Below, piece by piece: positions 21,943-33,800 of a stretch of DNA of 64,000 nucleotides (position 1 is its first letter; each line of letters starts with the position of its first letter). Position numbers and translations under genes: made by a program. The stretch is from Vitis vinifera. Its lineage: Eukaryota; Streptophyta; Magnoliopsida; Vitales; Vitaceae. Under the pieces are notes generated by a model. It worked only from the letters and a program-made list of their open reading frames with translations. It did no database searches and was not told the DNA's origin. The DNA lies in the NCBI RefSeq assembly GCF_030704535.1, contig NC_081822.1, forward strand, positions 33,587,501-33,651,500, read 5' to 3'.

Positions 21943-23698
21943 TGTGGACCCCGCATTTCGGCTCAATGCATTTCCCACTCGAAGGCGAGCTCGATTTTAA
22001 TTTGAAAAATGATTTTATTTATAAAATAAAAAATGACTTGGAGTCGCCACTTATTTTTGTTTTATTTTTAAAAAGGTAAAAAAAATAAGAAAGAAAAACC
22101 CTGAGTGTGACTCCTTATTTTGGAAAAGGCGGATTGCGAAAAACCGGATCGGGCTCGGGGGTCAGGTTACTTATCGGGAAGGTACAGTAAAGACCGTAGC
22201 GCCCCTCTAAGTCCCTAAAGTCGGGTCTCTACTAATAAAATGGAGCAATCATGGCAATGGACGAGTAAAATAGTGAATACCCAGAACTAATCATGCACAT
22301 ATGAAAATCAAAACATGCATATAGAAAGACCAGAATGAGAATAGATACGTACCCAGGTTGATGAGCCACAATGCGCTATCAAGAAGTGAGGTTAGTGCAC
22401 AATTAAAGAATAATTTCAAGCATGTCATAGGGCAGAATAGAAACAATCATGCATGACAACTAAATCAATCAATCAATCAATCAATTATAAAGTCACATAT
22501 GTCGGGCTCCCACCAAAACTCATTTATTTTGCATGAATTAATATCACAGATTCCATTATTCCGGAATTATGAAGAAAACATTCATGCCTATTAAAATCAA
22601 TAGGAGCAGAAGATTGCGGGCGGAAATGGATACGGCGGATCACGAGTGTCTAACGAGCCAAGTTGTCTGGGGAATCTAAATTGTCGGCTGCGGATGCTCT
22701 CCAGGTAAGCGCTATCAGAGGATCCGGACATGTCTGACCGAGGAAGTTGAATCGCCCCTCTCCCACCCGACATCAGGCGCCGGATGTGAAATATTCGAAG
22801 AAGGTGAGACATCCGGAATTCTGTCCCCGCCGACATTCCACCTTCTTCGAATATTTCACATCCGGCGCCTAATGCCGGGTGGGAGAGGGGCGATTCAACT
22901 TCCCCGGTCAGACATGTCCGGATCCTCTGATAGCGCTTACCTGGAGAGCATCCGCAGCCGACAATTTAGATTCCCCAGACAGCTTGGCTCGTTAGACACT
23001 CGTGATCCGCCGGATCCATTTCCGCCCGCAATCTTTTGCTCCTTTTGATTTTAATAGGCATGAATGTTTTCTTCATAATTCCGGAATAATGGAATCTGTG
23101 ATATTAATTCATGCAAAATAAATGGGTTTTGGTGGGAGCCCGACATATGTGACTTTATAATTGATTGATTGATTGATTTAGTTACCATGCATGATTGTTT
23201 CTATTCTGCCCTATGACATGCTTGAAATTATTCTTTAATTGTGCACTAACCTCACTTCTTGATAGCGCATTGTGGCTCGTCGCCCCGAGTACGTATCTAT
23301 TCCCATTCTGGTATTTCTATATGCATGTTTTGATTTTCATATGTGCATGATTAGTTCTAGGTATTCACTGTTTTACTCGTCCATTGCCATGATTGCTCCA
23401 TTTTATTAGTAGAGACCCGACTTTAGGGACTTAGAGGGGCGCTACGGTCTTTACCGTACCTTCCCGATAAGTAACCTGACCCCCGAACCCGATCCGGTTT
23501 TTCGCAGATCGCCTTTTCCAAAATAAGGAGTCACACTCAAAGTTTTTCTTTCTTATTTTGTTTACCCTTTTAAAAATAAAACAAAAATAAGTGGCGACTC
23601 CAAGTCATTTTTTATTTTATAAATAAAATCATTTTTCAAATTAAAATCGAGCTCGCCTTCGAGTGGAAAACGCATTGAGCCGAAATGCGGGGTCCACA
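21943..23698. repeat. Large near-perfect inverted repeat (arms about 0.86 kb, 34-nt loop)
   Basis: The left arm is 21943-22805 and the right arm 22840-23698, with loop 22806-22839. The arms match closely along their whole length. Examples are GAAATATTCGAAGAAGGT against ACCTTCTTCGAATATTTC at the loop, CTGATAGCGCTTACCTGGAG in both orientations, and TGTGGACCCC / GGGGTCCACA at the outer ends. Only scattered substitutions were seen. Each arm is the terminal part of the LTR, so this is two LTR 3' ends joined head to head. A read-through transcript from either side would form a very long double-stranded RNA. Confidence 0.9.
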
Positions 23699-23814
23699 TT
23701 ATAATTTTTTTTTTAAAAAATAAATCATAAATTGAAGAGATGATTTTTACTTTTCTCTTTCCTAATGGATAAAAACTATGTTAAATTTAAAATTATTTTT
23801 TTCAATATAGTAGG

Positions 23815-26765
23815 TGTAGACCCCAAAATTTGTCCCAATTTTATTTTTACATTAATTTTGAGCCCAATTTTAAATCCCAATTATATGTGTTATTTTAGGC
23901 TCACTCACCATTTAATTTTTAGTCTTTATTATTTTGTAAATTTTTATTTTTTATTTATTTTATTATTATTATTATTATTATTATGCTTATTTTATTATTT
24001 TATTTTTATTTTTTTTATTATTAAGATATTATATTATATTTTTATATTTTTATTTTTATTATTATTTTTTTCTCTCTCCTCTCTCTTCCTTTTTTCTCCC
24101 CCACCTACCTTCGTCTACCCACTCCTTCTCTCTCTCCTCTCACACCACCGGCCATCAAAATATCTCATTTTTTATTTTATTTTCTTTTCATTTTCCCCTC
24201 ATTCTCTCTTCCCACGTGGGGGACCCCCCTAATTCTTGTCTTCCCCCCCCACCCCCATTTTTGGACACTCTCCCAAACAGCAACGGAGGCCCCCCATTTT
24301 TTCTCTTCTTTCCTTTTCTTTTCTTTCTGAAGTTTTTTTTAGGGCTTTTGGGCAGCCCCCCTCTCCACTCACTCTCACACGGCCGGCACCTCACCTTGGC
24401 TTCTGGGCATTTTTTCTTTTCTTCTCCCCTCTGAACTCCCACAAGCGAACCCCATATTTTTTTCCATCTTCTTCCTCCTTCAGCGCACTCCACCACACCT
24501 CCCATTTGATTTTAATTTTTATTTCATTTTATTTTGCTTCCCGAAAACCCGTCCACCCTCACTGTCGCTGATAGGGCCACCGGCCAATCGCCGCCGGCGA
24601 GCCACTGCCGGCCAGCGACCCCTTCCCATCTCATTCGTTTCCGTTATTATTATTATTATTGTTATTGTTATTGTTGTTATTTTATTTTATTTTAATAATA
24701 ATTGTTGTTTGTGAAATTTGGATTGTTGAATTAATATGGAATTTGAGATTAATTTGTTGTTGGTAGATTAATACATAATTTGGTTTAATTTATTGTTAGT
24801 GAATTAATTTGAAATTTGTTAATTTGGGTTTGTGAGCATATTGTATTTGGTGATCAATTTGGGGATATTTAGATTATATCAATTGCATATTGTTTATTTG
24901 GACTTGGACCTGGTGTTAAGTTGTTATTTGTTTGGGTTTATTGAATTGAGTTTGAAATATTATTTCTCTTAACCATGTGTTTTTTTTTTATGTGGGCTTG
25001 TTAATTGATGTGGATTTTGAGGCTCATAATGTGGGTGGGATTTGTTGGATTATTTGAATATTTGATATGAGCTTGGCCAATTTAAATTGTTTAATTTGGA
25101 TATGGGACAATTGTGGTGTATATTAAACTACGCTTAGATTATGAAATATTAAATTTAGGTATAGTAGAATTTATTTTAATTTGTCCAATTTTAGGTTTGG
25201 TTGATTGTGTTTGTATTTTTGTTATTAATTTGGACGTTCTGGGTTAAGACCTATAGTAATTTGGGCTCATTTTAATTGACGAAATTTATGAGACTAATTT
25301 GAAATTGGAATTTGGGTTTAAATATTTGTTTGAGGTTTATACATCTTTAGATATTTATATTTGTGTTATTCTTGTTTTTGCATGGACCGGCTCTGCAATT
25401 TTGTTGGCTGAGTATAAATCAATGACACGTGGAGCTTGTTGTAAGTTTATTTGGGTATATATATATATTTTATTTCTCACTTTTTATTTGATTTTATTTT
25501 TATTAATTTGTATAAATATTCGTTCGCATGTATTTATTGAGTGTGTACAGAATTGAACATCGAACAAATTAAAAATTTTGTTTAAATGAGTGGAAGAAGT
25601 CAGTAAATGTGTTTTAATAAAACAACAATTTTAAAATATTATTTTTAATAAAAGAAAGTTTTTATTTTATTTTATTTATTTATAAAAAAAATGCATTTAG
25701 AAAAATCCAAAAGAAATATTTTTAATGGAATTTGAAAATTCGTTTTTAAATAATATTTGTCCAAAAATTTCTTCGTTTAACAAAAATTTTCCAAATATTG
25801 TTTTGTAAATAAAGTTGTCCCAAAAATTAATTTTTAATAAAATCGTCCAAAAAAATGTTTTTTTAAATAAATTATTTTTACTTAATTAAAATTGGATTAA
25901 AAGTCATTTTTAGAAATAGATGATTTATTTATTTTTATTTTTATTTTTTTCCTTGTAATTAAAAATTCTTTTGTAAATAAAGTTATGTCATTTTAAATAA
26001 TTTATAAAAATCACTCTTTTAAATGAAAATGAATCTAAATACTTTTGTAAATAAAATTGTAAAATTCATTATTTTCTAGTAAAAGCAAGTAAAAAATAAT
26101 TTTTATACCCAAATTGAAATTTTATAATGAATTCTTTTGATACAATAAGTGTAAATAATTTTTTTTTGAAAATTGAATACAATTAAAATTGAGAAAATAA
26201 ATTGTTTCTTTTTATAAGTAAATGAATGAAAATCATTAATTCAAAATCATTTTTAATAAAATCCTTTGAAATTTCTTTAAAACTTTTTTTAATATATTTT
26301 ATTTATTTAATTCAATAAATCATTTTGCATAATTTTCTTATTATTTATTTTGTAATATTTTTGTAATTAGATTTCATCATTATTTTTGTGCATATTAATT
26401 CTCACCATGACTTGTATATTGATTATTTTTCTTGGTATCCATAATTAATTAATTAATTGCCACAATTTCCTCAATTCGTTTAGTAGAAGTCGTATGTATA
26501 CGAGCTTAGAGGGGTGCTACGGCTCACCACTATACCTTCCCAATATGACCCCCGGACCTAGACTTGGTTTTTTACAGACCCGTTTTTTCTTCCGGAGTCA
26601 CACTTAGAGTTTTCTTTCTTACTTGGTTTTTCCCTTAAAAAAAATAAAACAAAAATAAGTGGCTGACTCCAAGTCTTTTTCTAAAAATCAAATTTTCATC
26701 AAATAAAATGAAAAACGAGTTTCGCCATCGAGTGGGAATGCATCAGGCAAAATGCAAGGTCCACA
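23815..26765 (+). mobile_element. Solo LTR, 2.95 kb, with perfect 5-bp target duplication
   Basis: It starts TGTAGACCCC and ends AGGTCCACA, and is flanked on both sides by GTAGG (23810-23814 and 26766-26770). Its last 270 bases resemble the other LTRs here: a TAGAGGGGTGCTACGG block, TACCTTCCCAATATGACCCC, GGAGTCACACTTAGAG, CATCGAGTGGGAATGCAT. The remainder differs: a pyrimidine-rich, relatively GC-rich stretch at 24070-24620, then AT-rich sequence. No primer site, internal region or second LTR lies between the duplications. The open frames across the C/T-rich tract are composition artefacts. Confidence 0.85.
24062..24630. repeat. Pyrimidine-rich tract inside the solo LTR
   Basis: Mostly C and T on the + strand (tctctctcctctc, ccccccccacccccat, cttcttcctccttcag), ending with a short GC-rich part (gccgccggcgagccactgcc). 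It produces several overlapping open frames on both strands that I regard as spurious. In LTRs, C/T-rich leaders often follow the transcription start; here that is only a suggestion. Confidence 0.5.
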
Positions 26766-27029
26766 GTAGGTTAAGAATTATTTTTTTAAACTTTCCTTCT
26801 GTTGTAAAAAATATCATGCCTAACCTAACCCCTTAAACTTCATATCTCAAGAAAAGCCATCTAAAACCTTGTTTTTCTATATTTGGTTATTAAAAAGTTT
26901 GACAAGTTGGTTATAAAAAGTCACTTGTAAATGATCCAATAGCAAAGAAAAAAATTCAAAAATTCATTTATATAATTTAAAAAACAGAAGGTATATATCA
27001 ACCACTACAATTGAATAATGAAGTTAATG

Positions 27030-27148
27030 GTATATTTATGAGTGATTATAGAAAGTGTTTATAGCATTTTTAATATTTGAAAGATAAAAAATTTTAAGTA
27101 TTAAAAATATTAAAAGCGTTTCCTATAATCACTATCAAATGAGTTCTT
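27030..27148. mobile_element. MITE-like palindromic element, copy 3
   Basis: GAGTGATTATAGAAAGTGTT at the left pairs imperfectly with GCGTTTCCTATAATCACT at the right, around a TTTGAAAGATAAAAAATTTT centre. Same architecture as 10348-10470. The duplicated locus near 40165 lacks it. Confidence 0.7.
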
Positions 27149-27270
27149 AGAGTGTGTTTAATAGTAATTTTAGGAAGTGTTTCTACCTTTTTTTAATATT
27201 TAAAAATTTTTATTTTTTAAATATTAAAGATGTTAGAAACATTTTTTAAAATCACTATCAAACGTATTTT
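27149..27270. mobile_element. MITE-like palindromic element, copy 4
   Basis: GTGTTTAATAGTAATTTTAG at the left pairs with AAAATCACTATCAAACGT at the right. It is adjacent to copy 3 in the same tandem arrangement as copies 1 and 2, and likewise absent from the duplicate locus. Confidence 0.7.
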
Positions 27271-30200
27271 AAATTTGAGTAATTGAAAAATTGAGAATAC
27301 AACTGTAACATCTGAATAAAAAATGAGCAATAATAATAACTAAGCACTATCTAATGCTGCAGATGTCTCACAACAAATCTTCAATTATTTTAGGCAACTA
27401 AGAAAATCCTAGACCTGCTTGTAGCGAGGAGGAATGCGCGTTGAACGATAGAAGAACAAGATGAAGCAGTGTGTAATGTGTTACAAGTCAAGTAGAAAAA
27501 AAGCGTTTTGTTGACCTATTGCCTTTGTGGGTTTGCTTTTGCCCACATTATTTCTTGCAAAGGATTCTTTCGGTGGGCTTACCTGAAACGAAAAAAAACA
27601 AAAAGTATGTGGTGGGTGGGCTTTCATGAAAGGGAAAAAGAAAAGTAAAGTTTGAAAAGAAAAAAAACAGCTTCAATCATTCACATTCTATGGAAAGGAA
27701 TGAAAGGGTGATATAAATAAAAGAAAATAAAATTAACTTTTTTTCTTATATTATATGGGTTGGACTTTTAAATTTATTTTGAATTTTTTTTTATTTTAAT
27801 TGAAAGGTAAAGTCAAAAATTAAAATCAAAATTTTTAAAAAGTAATATCAATAAAAATAGAACTGCTCTTTAAGTTAAAATAGAGTTTATACAAAAAGCA
27901 ATATTTTGTAGAATTCGATATTTGAAAATCGATTTTAAATCTTAAGTTCTTTGAATGAAATTAATCAAATAATTTTTTATTTTTTTTTAAAGTTTTTTCT
28001 CTCCTTCATGATGATTCAGAAACTGATAATTTGAAAACAAAAAACTGAAAAGATACAACAAGATCTGAGTTTCACATATTTATATTTAAGTATTCTAACA
28101 GAATTGGAATCTCTTGAACTACCTAACCATCTGACAGACTGAAGCTCTCTTTCAGTTAGCTTCTTGCACCAGTGGCTGTTTGTTGCTGCTCATCACTTCA
28201 AACCGAGCAATAGAGAGATATGAACCAGTGGGCGATAATGCTGCAGGAAAGCAAAGTTCCCCAATTCATTTATATAATTCCAAAAAGGCATATAAACTTC
28301 TATTAAGTTTAAAAGTGAGCTTTTGACTTCTCAAATGTCAATTTAAATAAACATTAATGCAATTGATGCTAAAGACAAAGAAAAATATCACAAAAAGGCA
28401 TTCATTTGACACTCTTACATCGCATCATTTAATAATTTTATTTTTCATGCCAAAGTCTTTAAAAAATAAAAATAAAAAGAATTTGTTAAAAAAGAAGACA
28501 ATTATGCTTATAAGCCCTAAACTTTCTATATAATTAGGTCAAAGTCCACTTTTAACTTTTTATATAATTAAAGTCAATGATATTTGACTCATTGATATGC
28601 AGAAAATACCAAAATTATTACTATTATCATTGGTGCTTATAATATGAATATTATTAATTTTATAATATTGGTATTAATATTATTATCCTTATAGTATTTT
28701 ATTATTATTAATTTCACCAAATATTATCATTATCTTTTATTATTGTTATTATTATTATATTATTATTATTATTATGCTACTCTTTGATAAAGATGCAATT
28801 AGGTGGATTTAAGGCGAGTCAACTCTAGTTCTATCCTGTTTAAAAAGTTAAATATGATAAATTTGAGAATTTGTCATACTTATTCTGTCTCATTTATCTT
28901 ACATAGTTTATTTTATTATATTTTTTCAAACTTTGTTTTCTTAATTCTATTAAGAAAATGGATATAATTTATAGAAAGCAAATCACTTGATAAAAAGCCT
29001 CATTAAGAAACTTATTGAACTACTACACACAACAAAGGATCCTTGTACGTCATGTATAAGAAATAAGCTTGACAAAGTGCTTCCCATGAATTTAGTCAAA
29101 GTCCAATAAGGCTTGGTTGTGCAAAGGAAAGAGAGGAAGGAAAGAGAGGTTGGGGGTGGTTGGATGAAAGAAGTCCGCATTGCATGTTTTCTATTAATGT
29201 TGTTGGTTAGTATATTTTAAAATTTTAAGTATGGTTTGAGTTATTTTCTTATTTTTTATTTTTAAAAAATAAAATATTAGTAACTTACCTCTTATAAAAA
29301 TAAACTTCCCTATTATTACCATTTATATTTATAATCTTTTAAATAATTTTTGAAAACTATTATCTTTCAATATAAAAGTTCATATATTTTATATTGAAAT
29401 TATTATAATAATAATTATTATTATTATTTAAAAAAAAAAAGAATTTCAATATCCCTCTTATAAAAATATAAGATTTCTAGTATAAAATATAAAAATTTTA
29501 AAATTGCTTTCAAAATTTTCTACTATTTTTTTTTTTTAAAATAAAAAGTAGAAAATATATTAAAACACCATGTTAGTTAATTTACTAACAAATAATATTA
29601 CAATCATAAACATACTCCAATTTTAACTTTTTGTCAAATTCATCACCACAACCAACCTCCACTTTTTTCTATTTTCTAACTAGTTCTTTTATTTTTTTAG
29701 TTTAATTCTAAATTCTTACCTATAATCATTCTTAAGCATACTAACAGCATGTAAAATATATAGAAAAATAAATTAAAAAAAAAAAAAGGGCAGCAAGTTC
29801 ATGGTGACGCATAGAAATGAACTCAAAAAACAAGGCAATGACTCAATTTTACTTATGACCTACTTAAAATCAACAGTTCTACAATGGAGAAAGGAAATCG
29901 GACAAGAAATGTCATATTTAAATTATAACCAAATATAAGTGAGGCCAAGCAAGAGAGTGTGAGATCAAATGTAGACTTTTGAAGTACGATGCAAGGTAGA
30001 GATAGTAAAAGGAATGCAATCAAATGTAAGGGTGGCCAGGGTTCTGCTGAGGTTTAATTTGAAGCATGCTGTCACTTGGCTGCATGGCCACTGATACTTC
30101 ACATAGTAGTGAAACCTGTGACAAATGTATCTAGTGAAGAATCTAACAATTTAGAGTACTGTGAATCCTTTAGTTACGTAGAATGAAGAAAAAACAATGC

Positions 30201-30829
30201 AACAACAATTAGATTCTGGAAGATTGGGTTCTGTTACAAGACCTTTTCTCTATTCTCCTCGTGCCTCCGCTTCTGCTTCTCCACCTTCACTAGAATAATC
30301 CCCTCGTCAATACATCACCCCAGTTAATTGCATTGCATTGCCCACTGCAAAAGCAATATGGAGGCATTGGTATGTCTACTGAAGATGATCAACCTAGAGA
30401 CAGACCTGGGGACTCTGTGATTAGTGGCCACGATTAGTGAAGGAGAATGCATAAATATAAATGGACTCCACAATGATTCTAGTGATATGCAATCATTAAT
30501 TTGTGTCTTAACACATGAAATTGAAGATGTGTGAGAAACAATATCACTTGTTCATCAAATTGTTTCAGGAATTGATGGGAGAGTAATTCTAAGCAAATCT
30601 AATTTCGAACAGTATGACCGGATCTTTTAATTCTTGCTTTAAACAGTTCTAACTGGTCTTAATTAAGACATCTACTCAAAATCAGATAAGAAAGAACAGC
30701 AGAAAAGAATATAAAAGAAAAGAAACACACAACCCACCAAGAGATGTTATGGGAAGGTTTGGGTGCATATTAAGCATTTATCTGGTCTGTTTCTCCTGAT
30801 CACGGGACGTCCTCATTAATGCCTGCATT
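27271..30829. other. Intergenic part of block B downstream of TNL2
   Basis: AT-rich, without credible genes. It contains trinucleotide ATT repeats (about 28740-28776), homopolymer runs, and the conserved TNL-downstream block at about 30228-30310 (gggttctgttacaag ... ctagaataatcccctc). The corresponding region at 40100-43478 is collinear throughout, so nothing here appears to have arrived after the duplication apart from the MITE pair and small indels. Confidence 0.55.
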
Positions 30830-33800
30830 TCAAGCATTTCTGTGGCCGAACATCTGATTCAGAGCGATCCTCAGAGCAGACAGTAGCAGTTCTAGGTTCC
30901 TCCTCCTCACTTCTTCTGAGCCATCAACATTAGAGCGCCCATTTCCACTAGGTTCCTCCTCATGGATTTCTTCAAGGACAACGGTTGACTTACTACGAGG
31001 AGGAGGAGGAGGAGAGGAGATAGAGTTGAATCGGATCATTGGGGGATTGTTGTGATTCCCATCTTCATTACTGTACACTATACCAACCCCACACCTCTTA
31101 ATTTCAATCTCACCCTCCCTGGAGACTGCCATAAATGATACCTTGATGTGAGTCACTTGAGAGCAATTCCGCAACTGGGGAAGTGGTACATAACACAGGC
31201 ACACGTGATCCGACTCCAACCTTCTCTTAAAGGAAATCATTTCGACAATAATGATATCAACGGAGGAAGAATCGTCCCTGGATGTCCAATCAAACAAGAC
31301 ATCCGCTTTCAACGTGAAGAGGCAAGAGAAATGGCCGCAAGTGACAAAACTAAAAGCAAAACCCAGGAAGTTGGAATTAAACCAATTTGGAGGTAGCTCT
31401 GCTTTTACTTCACTCCCTGAGCTCTGATACCTTATCCAATCTGGTATTCTACTCCCAGGAATAAATGCTTTTAAAGCCACTATGGCTATACCCAGTTTCA
31501 CAACGGGATCGATCCTCTGACAACTTGCCCTATGTGGTATTCTAATCCCAGGATTAGATGCTTCCAAAACCGCCAAGGCTGTATCCGGTTTCACAACGCG
31601 AACCTGTAGAATGAAAATGATTAGGATGTTGATCGATAGAAATTGTTGGTTTCCTTCATGCAACATCTATTACTAAATTATGTATTATTTGAGTACACTT
31701 TTCTTTTGTCAACTTCAAACTGTCTCCATATCTCTCATGCATACTTTAACAAGATCTCAGGAATTACAAAAATAAAACACAACTTATTACAAGGACTTTC
31801 CTTTTTAATAATTAAAGCAACGATATATGGGATATAGAGAGAACTCACCATGAACTTGCGCTTTTGCTGCTGGCCAGTTGGAAGTAGTGACTTAAGTACT
31901 TGATATGAGACATCTTTTAATGATGTGCAATTTTCTGCACATATATAATATATGCTTGATGGAAGCTCTGGAAGTACTTGCAGTCTTTTACAATTTTCCA
32001 ACCCCAACAACGTTAGGTTAGAAAGTTGACTGATGGTTGAAGGCAAAGTAACAAAGTCGTTCCCACCTAAATATAACTCTTCCAATGATGATAAGAAGCC
32101 AAGACTGCTAAGGTTTGGTTCATCCGATAAATTGCAGTTACTTAGGTTTAGTCTTATTAAAGAGCGTAAACCTGACAAAGGTTGCAATATGGAACCAATG
32201 GAATTTGAACTTCTTCTTGGCAACAACCATAGGGTAGATGATGGTCCTTTACATCCCTTAAAGGATAATATTTGAAGGTTTCTTAAGAAAGAAAAAGAGG
32301 AGGGAAGTACTCCTATAGCAATTTCATCTACATAAAGTTCCTTCAACATTTCTAAGCTCCCAAAGTTCTCAGGAAATTCTTTAAATTTGGAGCAACCAGA
32401 AAGAATAAACGTTTCAAGAGACTTCAAATCACAAGTGCTACTTGGAAGGCTCTTTAGCATTTGGCAGTTTTTCAAATTCAAGAAAATGAGATTCTTCAAA
32501 TCTCCAAGTGATGAGTGCACCTTACGTAAAGACACACATCCTTCCAAAACTAACCGTTTGAGGTTGGTGACTCCCCGAAAATTTGGAGTTTCTATTAAGT
32601 ACTTAGAGTGACTGAGATCCATGAATTTCAAATTTGCAAGAACCTGCAATGAAAAGAAACTTGACTTTAAATTTAGCTTTCGTAAACATTGCATACTCTA
32701 AAGAAAATAACATGAATAGATCATGATCTTACCTTGATTCCTTTCCAAAGTTGTTTAATGCGACTATAAGGCATGCTGAGCTCAACAAGATTCTTTGGAT
32801 TGAAGTCATTGGGCAATGATTTCAAAGAGTATCCATAAAAATATAGGCACCTCAAATCATGGTAACAGAATTTAAAGTCCTTGGAAAAGTTCACTTTGCA
32901 ATTCTCCATATTGGAGGTATCTTTGAAGTTTCTTGAAATATTTTTAGAGTTATAGACTTTGAGCAATCTAAGTCTATTCATCCCTGCAAGGGCTTGAGTG
33001 GTAAAGTATAACATCTCTTCTAAATGAGACAAGTTGAGGAATATGCCTTCAATTTTTTCAGTTGCCTACAGGCCAAGAAATAGAGTAAGTGAAAAGCATG
33101 CATAATGCATAAAATCTTACTAAAGTTTATCAACATATAAATATTTAAAGTAAAACAATTCTTGATTTCTTATCTTAATTTGTGCTACATAAAATAAATT
33201 TCATATATTTTTTTTGCTCTTACCGTATTTTTTTTCAATATGCCATTGATATCTTCATGAAACCATAATCTGCTACGTTTACCAGGCTCTTCAAGGGATT
33301 GCTGACGAACAATTTCCCTACCCATTTCTTGTATTAAGTCATGCATCATTATCTCATTACTCCAAGAAATAGTTACGAGTGACTTATCAATGAGAGCTCG
33401 TATTCCACTAAGTGAGAAAAAGCCGCAACCATCTAGTATTTCCATTACATAATCTTTATCCTCTCCTTTAAAGAAACATGCAATGTCTAGTAGTATATTC
33501 TTCTCCTTATCATCTAGCCCATCATAACTTACTTTAAGTACTTCTTAAATTTTCATATTAGGAGTACTTTTCAGTTTGTCTAATTGATTTCTCCATTCTT
33601 CTTTGGTCATGCTAAATAAAAAGGAACCTAAAACTTCTAGAGCCAATGGGAGGCCTTGAGCATAACCAATTACTTCTTTTGAAACCTCCATGAAATCATC
33701 ACAAGGAATTTTATGTTTTAATGAATAGGGTGTAAGGAACTCAAAAGCTTCGTCATAATTAAATCTCTGAGCCTCATAATAATTGAGTACTCCATGTGAA

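Larger units (their letters stand above)
16641..23698. mobile_element. Aberrant LTR-retrotransposon composite with an LTR 3' end at both borders
   Basis: The left border is TGTGGACCCC (16641), which is an LTR 3' end read in minus orientation. The right border is ...GGGGTCCACA (23698), an LTR 3' end in plus orientation. The flanks ctata (16636-16640) and ttata (23699-23703) match at 4 of 5 bases and may be a decayed target duplication. Inside are a 108-bp LTR end, a further LTR portion, a non-coding internal region, a primer-binding site, and a palindrome of two LTR ends. There is no gag or pol frame, so the element was non-autonomous or a large retrotransposon derivative. A tRNA-Arg-type primer site suggests Ty3/gypsy ancestry. 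Confidence 0.65.
15285..26820. mobile_element. 11.5-kb nested transposon island in an AT-rich element with long inverted ends
   Basis: The duplicate locus at about 39970 reads acattagat-TAA-cctaacccc. Here the same flanks are split: acattggat-TAA ends at 15284 and TAA-cctaacccc begins at 26821, consistent with a TAA target duplication. When the two internal LTR insertions (16641-23698 and 23815-26765) are skipped, about 1.5 kb of AT-rich sequence remains. Its left end (15285-15450) and right end (26820-26766, then 23809-23710, reversed) are complementary over about 150 bp. Matching landmarks are AGTTTAAAAAAAT-ATT, the CTACTAT region, AAATAATT, TAGGAAAGAG-AAA and AATCATCTCTT. I infer a non-autonomous DNA transposon; the superfamily is unproven. 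Confidence 0.65.

Noticed and set aside
23765..24571. Overlapping open frames of 105-155 codons on both strands
   Set aside because: They arise from a C/T-rich, low-complexity tract in the solo LTR and have no domain or splice support.
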